From Oscillibacter sp. PC13 (GTDB taxonomy: Bacteria > Bacillota > Clostridia > Oscillospirales > Oscillospiraceae), in NCBI RefSeq assembly GCF_900115635.1, contig NZ_FOXE01000001.1:124001-188000 (forward strand): a stretch of 64,000 bases of DNA, given 5' to 3'. The notes beneath the pieces were generated by a model. It saw only the letters and a program-made list of their open reading frames with translations, had not been told where the DNA came from and searched no databases. Shown in pieces: positions 37,956-45,983 of this stretch. Numbering within the stretch: position 1 is the stretch's first letter; each line of letters begins with the position of its first letter. The position numbers and the translations under genes are program-made.

Positions 37956-38303
37956 ATGAAAGAGTTGTTTTTTGCAGTCGTTTTTTTAACGCTGCTCACT
38001 GCCTGTCGTCAAACGGTGCCATCAGAGCAGCCTGCGGAAGCGTTGGAGCCAGCCCTCGTTTCCATCACCGCAGAAGAGGGCGCTCAGGTACTGGAGGACC
38101 AGTTGGGCACAGTGGATGAAGCCGCAGGAAATTCCATGTCCTATGGTTACGAGGGCACTGTAACGCTGGATGGTACGGAGTACTATAATTATCGGGTTTC
38201 CTGGTTGGTGAATGGAGACCATCTTTCCTACCTGACCAATTATCTGGTTTCTACGGATGGGCGGGTGGTTCAGGAATACCTGCTGGATGCGCCTGCTGCT
38301 TAA
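37956..38303 (+). CDS. Small lipoprotein of unknown function
   Basis: A 115-residue predicted lipoprotein: a short signal (MKELFFAVVFLTLLTAC, lipid Cys17) and a mature domain of about 95 residues with EGAQVLEDQLGTVDEAAG and a tyrosine-rich strand pair (SYGYEGTVTLDGTEYYNYRV). I do not recognise the family; the beta-hairpin-rich end resembles small PepSY-like or DUF-type lipoproteins, but that is only an impression. The ATG at 37956 follows GGAGAGGAGTGTTTCC. Monocistronic with its own terminator. Confidence 0.7.
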   Translation: MKELFFAVVFLTLLTACRQTVPSEQPAEALEPALVSITAEEGAQVLEDQLGTVDEAAGNSMSYGYEGTVTLDGTEYYNYRVSWLVNGDHLSYLTNYLVSTDGRVVQEYLLDAPAA

Positions 38304-38304
38304 G

Positions 38305-38337
38305 AAAAAACCGTCTGCTCGCCGCAGACGGTTTTTT
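38305..38337 (+). terminator. Terminator of the small lipoprotein gene
   Basis: 14-base perfect stem (38305-38318 with 38324-38337), five-base loop, ending in a run of seven Ts. Confidence 0.85.
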
Positions 38338-38363
38338 TGCCAAATGAAACCACTTCGCTATCC

Positions 38364-38393
38364 TGTATAGGCAAACAAATCCTGCGGATACTA
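38364..38393 (+). promoter_or_regulatory. Sigma-G-type promoter of spoVT
   Basis: TGTATA (38364-38369), 17-base spacer, GATACTA (38387-38393). This differs from the B. subtilis sigma-G consensus (TGAATA and CATACTA) at one base in each hexamer/heptamer. B. subtilis spoVT is itself sigma-G dependent, which supports the reading. Confidence 0.6.
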
Positions 38394-38457
38394 TCTTTTG
38401 CCAAGCAGCAATGCATGATGAGACGAAAGAATCTGAAAAGCAGAAGGAGTTTTCAAT

Positions 38458-39000
38458 ATGAAGGCAACTGGAATTGTGCGGCGGATTGATGACTTGGGCC
38501 GAGTCGTTATTCCAAAGGAAATCCGCCGCACCATGCGTATTCGCGAGGGAGACCCCCTGGAAATTTACACCAGCCGCGACGGCGAGGTGATTTTTAAAAA
38601 GTACTCTCTATTGGGCGGTGTGGAAGACTTTGCCGCCCAGTTGTGCGACACTATGAGTCGTTCCACTGGCAGTATTTGTGCCGTGACCGATCGGGACACG
38701 ATTATTGCCGTGGCCGGCGGCGGCAAGCGGGAACTTATGGGACGGCACATCACACCGGAGCTGGAACAGATTATGGAAAGCCGCAAAATATACAGCTATA
38801 CGGGGGAAACCAGGCCTATCCCAGTATCCGACAGCACGGATAAGCTGTTGACGACTGTAGCGGCCCCCATTCTGGCCGAAGGGGATCTGCTGGGGCTTGT
38901 GTTGTTTATCAGCAATGACACGCCCACTGTCACTGGTGACGCAGAGTACAAGCTGGCTCAAACCATTGCCGCATTTTTAGGCCGGCATATGGAGAGCTGA
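38458..39000 (+). CDS. spoVT: Stage V sporulation protein T (AbrB-type regulator)
   Basis: A 180-residue regulator. The N-terminal swapped-hairpin AbrB domain (MKATGIVRRIDDLGRVVIPK, EIRRTMRIREGDPLEIY) is followed by a GAF-like sensor domain (about 55-178, AAPILAEGDLLGLVLFIS). SpoVT modulates forespore gene expression after sigma-G activation. Length matches B. subtilis SpoVT (178). ATG preceded by AGAAGGAGTTTTCAAT, monocistronic, with a terminator after the stop. The best evidence here that the organism forms spores. Confidence 0.93.
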   Translation: MKATGIVRRIDDLGRVVIPKEIRRTMRIREGDPLEIYTSRDGEVIFKKYSLLGGVEDFAAQLCDTMSRSTGSICAVTDRDTIIAVAGGGKRELMGRHITPELEQIMESRKIYSYTGETRPIPVSDSTDKLLTTVAAPILAEGDLLGLVLFISNDTPTVTGDAEYKLAQTIAAFLGRHMES

Positions 39001-39012
39001 CTTCGCTTTCCG

Positions 39013-39042
39013 GCGGATGCCCCGTGGGGCATCCGCTTTTTT
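39013..39042 (+). terminator. Terminator of spoVT
   Basis: 10-bp stem GCGGATGCCC/GGGCATCCGC, four-base loop, six Ts. Confidence 0.85.
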
Positions 39043-39271
39043 GATGGAAAAAGACATCTCCGCAGCAGTACGCTATGGATGCATCCGGCAATGGGCCTAA
39101 AAAGTGTTTTTCCATTTTACAGTTTTTAGTAGAAATTACAGCTTTGATTTTCCAGAAAATTCCGCTAAACTAAACATAATTTTGTGATTTGCAGATGGCT
39201 TGCCTTTTTGCAAATGATAAGCGGATGTGCACCGTATCCAGGAGATTACAATCATGTGAGGAGAGAAAACC

Positions 39272-40687
39272 ATGACCTTTGCTGCGTGGATTAAGGCAAT
39301 CGACGATGTCGTCTGGGGCCCTGTTATGCTGGTGCTGCTGGTGGGTACCGGAATTTTTTTGACTGTCCGTACAAAATTTCTTCCTTGGCGAAATTTGGGA
39401 TATGCGCTGCACAGCGTGATGAGTAAAGAGGCCCGTACGAAATCCCGGGGAACCGGAGATGTGTCCCCCTTCTCCGCGCTGATGACGGCTCTTGCCGCTA
39501 CCATCGGCACCGGCAACATTGTGGGGGTCGCCACAGCGCTGGCATCCGGAGGCCCCGGCGCATTGGTATGGATGGAGATCTCTGCTGCGTTTGGCATTAC
39601 CTCCAAGTTTTCCGAATGTATGCTGGCGGTCAAATACCGGGAGGTCAATGATCGGGGCGAGATGTCCGGCGGCCCGATGTACACCATGCAAAAGGCACTG
39701 AAGTGGAAAGGGTTCGGCGCCGTCTTGGCCTTTTTGTTTGCCCTGTTCACTGTCATTGCTTCCTTTGGTATTGGCGACATGACCCAGGCTCACTCTATTG
39801 CAGAATCCATTTATGATACATTCTCCGTCCCCACATGGATTGTGGGCGCCGTCATCACGGTTCTGGCACTGGTCGTCGTGATCGGTGGCATTAAAAGTAT
39901 TTCCAAGGTCTCCTCCGTTGTAGTTCCGGTCATGGCCATCTTCTATTTAATCGCCGGCCTTCTTGTCATCGCCGGCAATATCCGTATGGTTCCATCTGCC
40001 ATTGTGAGCATGTTCCAAATGGCCTTCAGCCCCTCCGCTGCCGCTGGAGGCTTTGCGGGTACCATCACCACCTCTGTCCTGAATGCCGCCCATTACGGAG
40101 TGGCCCGGGGATGCTTTTCCAACGAAGCCGGTATGGGGTCGGCCGCCATCACCGCCGCCTCCGCCACCACGGATCACCCTGTCCGCCAAGGCTATATCAA
40201 CATGACCGGCACCTTCTTTGACACCATCGTGATCTGCACAGTCACCGGCCTTTCCATCTGCTCCTCCGGAGTGCTGGGCACCTTGGATCCAGCCACCGGA
40301 AAGGTGGTGGATGGGGCCGCTCTGACGATTTTGGCGTTTGAAACGGTTCTTGGCCGGGCTGGGGCTGTCTTGGTGACCATTGGTATCGCACTGTTTGCCT
40401 TTTCCACAATTCTGGGATGGGAGTACCATGGTGAAAAGGCCTTTGAGTACCTTTTCGGCATGAAGCCCGTCATGGTTTACCGGGTGGTCTTTGCACTGGT
40501 GGCCTATGTGGGCGCCACCCAGTCCCTGGATGTAGTTTGGAATATCTCTGATATTTTTAACGCGTTGATGGCCGTTCCCAACCTGATCTGCCTGCTCCTG
40601 CTCTCCGGCACTGTCGCCCGCGAAATAGAAAAATTTCAGCCGGAGGTAGAACTGCAGAAAAAGGCCTGGCGGCAGGCCCGGCGCTGA
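39272..40687 (+). CDS. Alanine/glycine:cation symporter (AGCS family)
   Basis: A 471-residue membrane protein with about eleven transmembrane segments. It carries the AGCS features: FLTVRTKFLPWRNLGYAL after the first helix, the substrate-site region GTGNIVGVATALASGGPGA, and FSNEAGMGSAAITAA. It imports alanine or glycine with Na+ or H+. ATG after GTGAGGAGAGAAAACC. Alone between spoVT and a COG0523 gene; the 270-base spacer upstream has no recognisable riboswitch. Confidence 0.9.
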   Translation: MTFAAWIKAIDDVVWGPVMLVLLVGTGIFLTVRTKFLPWRNLGYALHSVMSKEARTKSRGTGDVSPFSALMTALAATIGTGNIVGVATALASGGPGALVWMEISAAFGITSKFSECMLAVKYREVNDRGEMSGGPMYTMQKALKWKGFGAVLAFLFALFTVIASFGIGDMTQAHSIAESIYDTFSVPTWIVGAVITVLALVVVIGGIKSISKVSSVVVPVMAIFYLIAGLLVIAGNIRMVPSAIVSMFQMAFSPSAAAGGFAGTITTSVLNAAHYGVARGCFSNEAGMGSAAITAASATTDHPVRQGYINMTGTFFDTIVICTVTGLSICSSGVLGTLDPATGKVVDGAALTILAFETVLGRAGAVLVTIGIALFAFSTILGWEYHGEKAFEYLFGMKPVMVYRVVFALVAYVGATQSLDVVWNISDIFNALMAVPNLICLLLLSGTVAREIEKFQPEVELQKKAWRQARR

Positions 40688-40709
40688 CCGCATTCCTCCC
40701 ACTTGATAT

Positions 40710-40746
40710 GGACGGCGTGGTTTTCACCGCGCCGTCCTGTCTGATT
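40710..40746 (+). terminator. Terminator of the symporter gene
   Basis: 11-bp stem (40710-40720 with 40727-40737, one wobble pair), then TGTCTGATTTTT. Confidence 0.6.
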
Positions 40747-40789
40747 TTTAGCCTTTTCCCCCATAATCTGTAAATTTTCCGTGATGGAG

Positions 40790-40817
40790 TTGCATTTTCC
40801 TGTTTTAATGGTATATT
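40790..40817 (+). promoter_or_regulatory. Possible promoter of the COG0523 gene pair
   Basis: TTGCAT (40790-40795), 16-base spacer, TATATT (40812-40817) with an extended TGG just upstream. No clear Zur-type palindrome was found by eye. Confidence 0.45.
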
Positions 40818-40855
40818 AGTTCTGTTCAGGAATTTGAAGCAAAGGACTTGATAGT

Positions 40856-41950
40856 ATGACAAAAATTGACATTGTCTCCGGCTTTCTTGGCGCCGGTAAG
40901 ACAACCCTTATTAAAAAGCTGCTGGCCGAGGCATTCCAGGGTGAGCAGCTGGTGCTGATTGAAAATGAGTTCGGCGAAATCAGCATTGACGGCGGTTTTT
41001 TGAAGGAATCCGGCGTCCAGATCTCCGAGATGTCCTCCGGCTGCATCTGCTGCTCCCTGGTGGGTGACTTCGGTCAGGCGCTGCAGGATGTGCAAAGTCA
41101 GTTCCACCCCGACCGCATTCTCATTGAGCCCTCCGGCGTGGGAAAGCTCAGCGACGTGATCGTGGCGGTGCAGAATACGGTGGCGGATATTCCGGATATG
41201 CAGCTCAACAGCTTTGTCACTGTTGCGGACGCCACCAAGGTCAAAGTCTATATGAAGAACTTCGGCGAGTTCTACAACAATCAGATTGAATCCGCCGGCA
41301 CCATCGTCCTCTCCAGAACGCAGAAGCTCTCCCAGGAGAAGCTGGAATCCGCCGTCACCATGCTGCAGGAAAAGAATCCCGGTGCCGCCATTTTGACAAC
41401 TCCCTGGGACGATCTGAGCGGGGCGGTCATTCTGTCGGCCATGGAAAAGGTCTCTCTTGCGGACGAGCTTCTGGCCAAAATGCGGGCGGAGCATGAGGCG
41501 GAAGAGGCTGAGCACGCGCACCACCATGATCATGACCACCATGAAGGGCATGACGGGGAAGAGCACGACCATCACCACCATGACCACGAAGAGCACGAGG
41601 CGCATGCCCACCATCACGATCATGACCACGAGTGTGCGGATCCAAACTGTTCCTGCCACCACCATCACCATCACGCGGACGAGGTGTTCACCTCCTGGGG
41701 CAGGGAGACACCCAAGCCCTTCACCCAGGCGGAAGTTGCGCGCATCCTGACGGCGCTGGACTCCGGCGACTACGGCAAAATTCTCCGCGCGAAGGGAATT
41801 GTCCCCTCCGCAGGCGGCGCATGGCTGGAGTTCGACTATGTACCGGAGGAGCACGATGTCCGCAGCGGGCACCCGGATTACACGGGACGGCTGTGCGTCA
41901 TCGGCGCGGAGCTGAAGGAAGACAAACTGGCTGAGCTTTTCGGCCTGTAA
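40856..41950 (+). CDS. CobW/COG0523-family GTPase with a His-rich metal-binding insert
   Basis: A 364-residue G3E GTPase. The P-loop is GFLGAGKTT (9-17); the family's metal-binding CxCC is GCICCS (Cys63, Cys65, Cys66); ILIEPSGVGKLSD follows the Walker B strand. In place of the usual NKxD, residues 152-156 read LSRTQ. A striking His/Asp/Glu stretch (about 213-273, dozens of His plus the CADPNCSC cysteines) could buffer Zn, Ni or Co. A CobW C-terminal domain (FTSWGRETPKPFTQAEVARI) ends the protein. COG0523 members insert or deliver metals; the substrate here is not known. Followed 25 bases later by a second P-loop gene. Confidence 0.9.
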   Translation: MTKIDIVSGFLGAGKTTLIKKLLAEAFQGEQLVLIENEFGEISIDGGFLKESGVQISEMSSGCICCSLVGDFGQALQDVQSQFHPDRILIEPSGVGKLSDVIVAVQNTVADIPDMQLNSFVTVADATKVKVYMKNFGEFYNNQIESAGTIVLSRTQKLSQEKLESAVTMLQEKNPGAAILTTPWDDLSGAVILSAMEKVSLADELLAKMRAEHEAEEAEHAHHHDHDHHEGHDGEEHDHHHHDHEEHEAHAHHHDHDHECADPNCSCHHHHHHADEVFTSWGRETPKPFTQAEVARILTALDSGDYGKILRAKGIVPSAGGAWLEFDYVPEEHDVRSGHPDYTGRLCVIGAELKEDKLAELFGL

Positions 41951-41975
41951 TTCCGGAAAGGAAACGGACTTTACA

Positions 41976-42908
41976 ATGGCTGATATTCCTGTTTATCTGA
42001 TTGCCGGCTTTTTGGACGGCGGCAAAACCAATTTCATCAACGGCATCTTGGAGGACGGCTTCGCCCGTCAGGACAAAACCCTTCTCATCTGCTGTGAGGA
42101 GGGCGAAGAGGAATACGAAAAAAAGGCCCTGGACAATGTAACGGTCGTCACCATTGAAGCGGAAGAGGATTTGAAGTGCTCCTACCTGAAGGAATTGGAA
42201 AAACAGCTTCACCCCAAGCAGGTTTTGATTGAGTACAACGGTATGTGGCAGATGGAACGCCTTTACCGGGAGGTTCTTCCGGCCAACTGGGTGCTCTATC
42301 AGATTATGACTTTTGTCCATGCCCCTACCTTTGAGATGTACGCCAAGAACATGGGACAGCTGATGATGGAGAAAATCACCAATGCTGATATGTTGGTATT
42401 CAATCGTTGTACACCTGCCCTGCGGGATGCCCTGCGAAAGCGAAACCTGCGGATGGTGAATCGGCGGGCGGACATCTATCTGGAAAACGAAGACGGCACC
42501 AGCGAAGACTATCTCACCGGCGATGAGTGCCCCTTTGATCTGAATCAGGAGATCATCGACATTCCGGACGATGACTTCGGCGTGTGGTATGTGGACGTGA
42601 TGGATCACCCGGATCGCTACGACGGAAAGCTGGTTCACATGAAGCTGGTCATGTGCCACTCCAAAAAGTATCCCGGTATTCACTGCCCCGGCCGCTTTGC
42701 CATGGTGTGCTGTGAAAACGATGTCACCTTCTTCGGCCTCATCGCCAAGGGTGAGGGACTGGACCAGTATGAGAACCGGGACTGGATTGAGGTCACCGCG
42801 AAGATGAGCGTGGAAAAGCATAAGGCGTACAGAGGCAAAGGGCCTGTGATGAATGTGCTCTCCATTGCCCCCTGCGAAAAGCCCGGTCAGGAAGTCGTGA
42901 CATTCTGA
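41976..42908 (+). CDS. CobW-like P-loop protein fused to a DUF1980/TIGR03943-like domain
   Basis: A 310-residue protein starting VYLIAGFLDGGKTNFING, a G3E-type P-loop (GFLDGGKT). The CxCC motif is absent; a Walker B-like VLIEYNGMWQMERL is present. The C-terminal 120 residues (YDGKLVHMKLVMCHS, then PGRFAMVCCENDVTFFGLIA and DWIEVTAKM) resemble the C-terminal domain of the TIGR03943/YcgQ proteins that accompany zinc-related permeases. It follows the His-rich COG0523 gene closely and probably acts with it. The domain match is from memory and should be confirmed. Confidence 0.7.
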   Translation: MADIPVYLIAGFLDGGKTNFINGILEDGFARQDKTLLICCEEGEEEYEKKALDNVTVVTIEAEEDLKCSYLKELEKQLHPKQVLIEYNGMWQMERLYREVLPANWVLYQIMTFVHAPTFEMYAKNMGQLMMEKITNADMLVFNRCTPALRDALRKRNLRMVNRRADIYLENEDGTSEDYLTGDECPFDLNQEIIDIPDDDFGVWYVDVMDHPDRYDGKLVHMKLVMCHSKKYPGIHCPGRFAMVCCENDVTFFGLIAKGEGLDQYENRDWIEVTAKMSVEKHKAYRGKGPVMNVLSIAPCEKPGQEVVTF

Positions 42909-42946
42909 CGGGTTCTGACAAAAACGGATACACTTCGTAATATTAT

Positions 42947-42992
42947 GACAGGAAACTCCCCTCTGTTGTCAAACAGAGGGGAGTTTCCTGTC
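42947..42992. other. Perfect 21-bp inverted repeat at the end of two converging genes
   Basis: 21-base arms (42947-42967 and 42972-42992) pair perfectly around GTCA. The right arm reaches into the stop codon of the minus-strand gene. Neither side has a U-tract, so it is not a canonical terminator, but it would form a very stable RNA hairpin at both 3' ends. Confidence 0.7.
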
Positions 42993-43869
42993 AGTCAGCA
43001 GGCGTCACGGCCGCAAAGTCACCGCTGCTATTTTTCTCAAAGAGTCTGTGATTTTCATCCAGCAGCCTGGGAAAGGCATGGATGCCTTGCTGGTCCGGCA
43101 GGACAAATACTTCCAGCACATAGCCCATCCGGATGGGGCCGGTGTAGGTGATGCCGCTGTTTTCAAAGGTGTAATAGCAGGCCTCCTTCGGCAGGTTCCA
43201 TCCGCCCAGAACAATGACCGCCTCCTGGGGCGTTCCAAAGTTCCAGCTGCTGAGCTCTCCTTCCTCCACTCCCTGCAAAGAGCCATTGGCTCGCCAGCGG
43301 TTCGAAAATACCGGATCCCGGTCATAGATGCAAAGGTCCCAGCCGCTGCCATCCTCTTCCACGCACAGAGCCGCCAGATAGTCCCCTCGCCGCTTCAGAT
43401 CCACGATAGAAAGCTCCCCCGGAGCAAACCGGTCCCATTGGTTCATATAAGACTCTGCTTTTTGAGCCAGATCCTCTCGGTTCGCTTCATGTTCATTGGT
43501 AAATGGCACGGTGGTGCAGTAGTGATACCCCAAATAGACACCGGCCAGCAGTGCCATGGCCAGCAGCGCCCCCAGTGCGCCCATCCAGGTGCGGCGGACG
43601 CTCTGCTTCATTCTCTCCACAATCTGCCCACCTGCCGCCGCAGGCAGCTCTTCCGGTGTCAGCCGTTTTCCGCTCAAAAGTTCGCTGACGGACAGCCCCA
43701 GCGCCGCCGCCAACGGCTCCAGACTGTCGATAGCCGGCATTCCCCGACCGGTCTCCCAGCGGCTCACCGCCTTGTCTGTCACATGAATCCGCTCTGCCAG
43801 TTCCGCCTGGCTCATCTCCAGCGCCTTCCGGCAGGCGGCAATCAATTCGCCCGTGGCCTTTGCATTCAT
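42991..43869 (-). CDS. XRE-type regulator with transmembrane segment and extracytoplasmic domain
   Basis: A 292-residue protein. N-terminal HTH (about 4-60: MSQAELAERIHVTDKAVSRW, ETGRGMP), a linker, one membrane helix near residues 94-114 (WMGALGALLAMALLAGVYLG) and about 175 residues outside the membrane with no family I recognise. HTH-TM-sensor proteins of this kind may sense envelope state. I prefer the ATG at 43869, about nine bases after AAAGGGGC; a GTG three codons earlier is too close. Monocistronic, convergent with the COG0523 pair. Confidence 0.75.
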   Translation of the reverse strand: MNAKATGELIAACRKALEMSQAELAERIHVTDKAVSRWETGRGMPAIDSLEPLAAALGLSVSELLSGKRLTPEELPAAAGGQIVERMKQSVRRTWMGALGALLAMALLAGVYLGYHYCTTVPFTNEHEANREDLAQKAESYMNQWDRFAPGELSIVDLKRRGDYLAALCVEEDGSGWDLCIYDRDPVFSNRWRANGSLQGVEEGELSSWNFGTPQEAVIVLGGWNLPKEACYYTFENSGITYTGPIRMGYVLEVFVLPDQQGIHAFPRLLDENHRLFEKNSSGDFAAVTPAD

Positions 43870-44022
43870 CCGCGTCACGCCCCTTTGTTTTCATTTTATC
43901 ACAGCGGTCCCAAAAGAGCACCCTATGGCACGTAGTCCCCGTCAAATTCCGTCCATTTTCGATACTTTTTGTATAATTTCAACTCCAAAATACATTTTAT
44001 TATCGCTCCCATCCTGCACGCC

Positions 44023-44050
44023 TTGCATTTTCTCGTGAAATCCATATAAT
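44023..44050 (+). promoter_or_regulatory. Promoter of the LtaS-like operon
   Basis: TTGCAT (44023-44028), 16-base spacer, consensus TATAAT (44045-44050); predicted start about 35 bases before the TTG start codon. Confidence 0.6.
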
Positions 44051-44090
44051 AGAGGTATTCTGTGTATCTGACTGGAAAGGACGCTGTGCT

Positions 44091-45983
44091 TTGAAGCTTC
44101 TCGACCGTTTTCCAAAATTTCGCCTGCCCTTGTGGGCTTCTTTTCTGGGGGCCGTCTTACTTGCCGGCGGCATCACGCTGCTGGCCCTGTGGTGCCAGCC
44201 CAACGCCCTGCGGACCGTGCTGACCATTTTCCGGGCTCAGCCGCTGCTGATTATCCTGAACGCCATGCCCATCGGTCTGCTGCTGCTGACCTTCACCTTT
44301 CTGTTCCGCAATGTCTTTTTCGGAGCGGCACTGGTGAACTTCGGCGTCTGTGCGCTGTCCATTGCAAACCGCATCAAGCTGGAGGTGCGGGACGAGCCGG
44401 TGTTCCCGCGGGACTTCGCCCTGCTGAAGGAAGTGGGCAGCGCCATGGGAACCTATGACATTCGCTTTCCAGTAAAGGTCATCGCCGTGGTGATTTTGGT
44501 ATCTTTGATTTTAGCAGCGGCAGGTCTGTTTGTCGGGAGCCGCCCCTTTCCGGTTGCCCGGCTCCGGGGCATTTTCGGCAGCTTTCTGGGTGCCGCGGCC
44601 AGCCTTGGTATACTGGCCGTTCTGATTTTCACAGTGTACGCCTCCGACAGCCTCTACAACTCCTTCACCGTCTCCAACGCCTACTATATTCCCTCCGTCT
44701 TCAATGAGCTGGGATTCCCCTACTGCTTCTGTCATCAGTTCACCACTTATTCCGTGGACAAGCCGGAGGGCTTCAGTAAGAGTGAGGCGGTCGGCTGGGA
44801 GACCGGCGATACCTCCGGGCTGGGGAAGGACGTTCATGTGGTCATGGTGATGAACGAGGCCTTTTCAGACATCACGGATGATCCCGCCTTTGCCTACACG
44901 GAAGAGAACGACCCCCTGCCCAATCTCCACGCTCTGCGGCAGTCCCCCCACGCCATCTCCGGCCATGTGGTGGTGCCCGGTTTTGCCGGCGGCACCGCCA
45001 ACACGGAATTTGATGTGCTGACAGGTATGCAGACCAACGCGCTCTCCGCCACTACCACCTCCTCCTTCCGGGTGGTAAATCGGAATCTGGACAGCCTGTT
45101 CCGTGTATTTTCCAAGGACGGTTACCGCACCTCCTTCTTCCACCCAGGGGACGACTGGTTCTATAACCGCGAAAATGTCTACCGCTGGCTGGGCGCGGAA
45201 ACCACCCGTTTTGCCGACGAGATGGAAAATCTGCAATACAAGGGCCGTTGGGTCACGGATGACTATATGGCCCGGTATATTGAAAATGCCTTTGAGGAGT
45301 CCGTGGCAGACGGGAAACTGCTCTGCAGCTACACCACCACCATCCAAAACCACATGTCCTACACCGCCGACAAGTACGGCGCCGGGTATGTCTATCCGGA
45401 GGTGCCCTTGAACGTCTCCGTGTCGGAACAGGCAGAAACCCTGCTGAAGGTCTATATCGAGGGAGCACGGGACGCCGACGCCATGCTGGGACGGCTGACA
45501 TCCTACTTTTCCGGCACAGAGGAGCCGGTGGTTCTGGTGTTCTGGGGCGACCACCTGCCCTATCTGGGGGATAATCAGCTGGCCTATGCGGAGCTTGGCA
45601 TGGAGATAGCCGTTCAAGCAGATGATCTGGCAAATTCCCTGGCCGCCTATGAAACACCTTTTGTAATCTGGGCCAATGATGCCGCTGCAGAAACACTGGA
45701 TTGGGAGAGTGCCGCACCTGCCTTGGATCTGCCGGAAAACGGGACGATTTCCGCCAGCTTCCTGGGTGCCGCCGTGTTGGAGCTGACGGGGCGCAAAGAA
45801 GAAAGCCCCTGGTTCTCCTTCCTGAATGATCTGCGGCGGGAGCTGCCGGTGGTACAGAAGGAAGCCTATATGAAGATGGACGGCACCTATACCAAATTGA
45901 TCGGCAGCAGTCAGCTGGAGGAGATTCGCAAGTGGCGCTGTTGGAGCTACTACAAGCTAATGGATAAGGATGTAGCGGAATGA
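44091..45983 (+). CDS. LtaS-like phosphoglycerol transferase / sulfatase-fold membrane protein
   Basis: A 630-residue protein. Five N-terminal membrane helices (about 12-190) are followed by an extracellular alkaline-phosphatase-fold domain. The metal/nucleophile signature VVMVMNEAFSDI, the catalytic Thr region GFAGGTANTEFDVLTGM, FFHPGDDWFYNR and the metal-binding FWGDHLPYLGDN match lipoteichoic acid synthases and related phosphoglycerol/phosphoethanolamine transferases. Likely role: adding glycerol phosphate or a similar group to an envelope glycolipid or polymer. Start is TTG at 44091 after GGAAAGGACGCTGTGC. Four-base overlap with the next membrane gene. Confidence 0.85.
   Translation: MKLLDRFPKFRLPLWASFLGAVLLAGGITLLALWCQPNALRTVLTIFRAQPLLIILNAMPIGLLLLTFTFLFRNVFFGAALVNFGVCALSIANRIKLEVRDEPVFPRDFALLKEVGSAMGTYDIRFPVKVIAVVILVSLILAAAGLFVGSRPFPVARLRGIFGSFLGAAASLGILAVLIFTVYASDSLYNSFTVSNAYYIPSVFNELGFPYCFCHQFTTYSVDKPEGFSKSEAVGWETGDTSGLGKDVHVVMVMNEAFSDITDDPAFAYTEENDPLPNLHALRQSPHAISGHVVVPGFAGGTANTEFDVLTGMQTNALSATTTSSFRVVNRNLDSLFRVFSKDGYRTSFFHPGDDWFYNRENVYRWLGAETTRFADEMENLQYKGRWVTDDYMARYIENAFEESVADGKLLCSYTTTIQNHMSYTADKYGAGYVYPEVPLNVSVSEQAETLLKVYIEGARDADAMLGRLTSYFSGTEEPVVLVFWGDHLPYLGDNQLAYAELGMEIAVQADDLANSLAAYETPFVIWANDAAAETLDWESAAPALDLPENGTISASFLGAAVLELTGRKEESPWFSFLNDLRRELPVVQKEAYMKMDGTYTKLIGSSQLEEIRKWRCWSYYKLMDKDVAE

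Noticed and set aside
39001-39271. Glycine or alanine-responsive riboswitch before the AGCS symporter
   Set aside because: Apart from the spoVT terminator and a loose TTTGCA/TGCAAA pairing, I could not find the conserved core of a glycine riboswitch.
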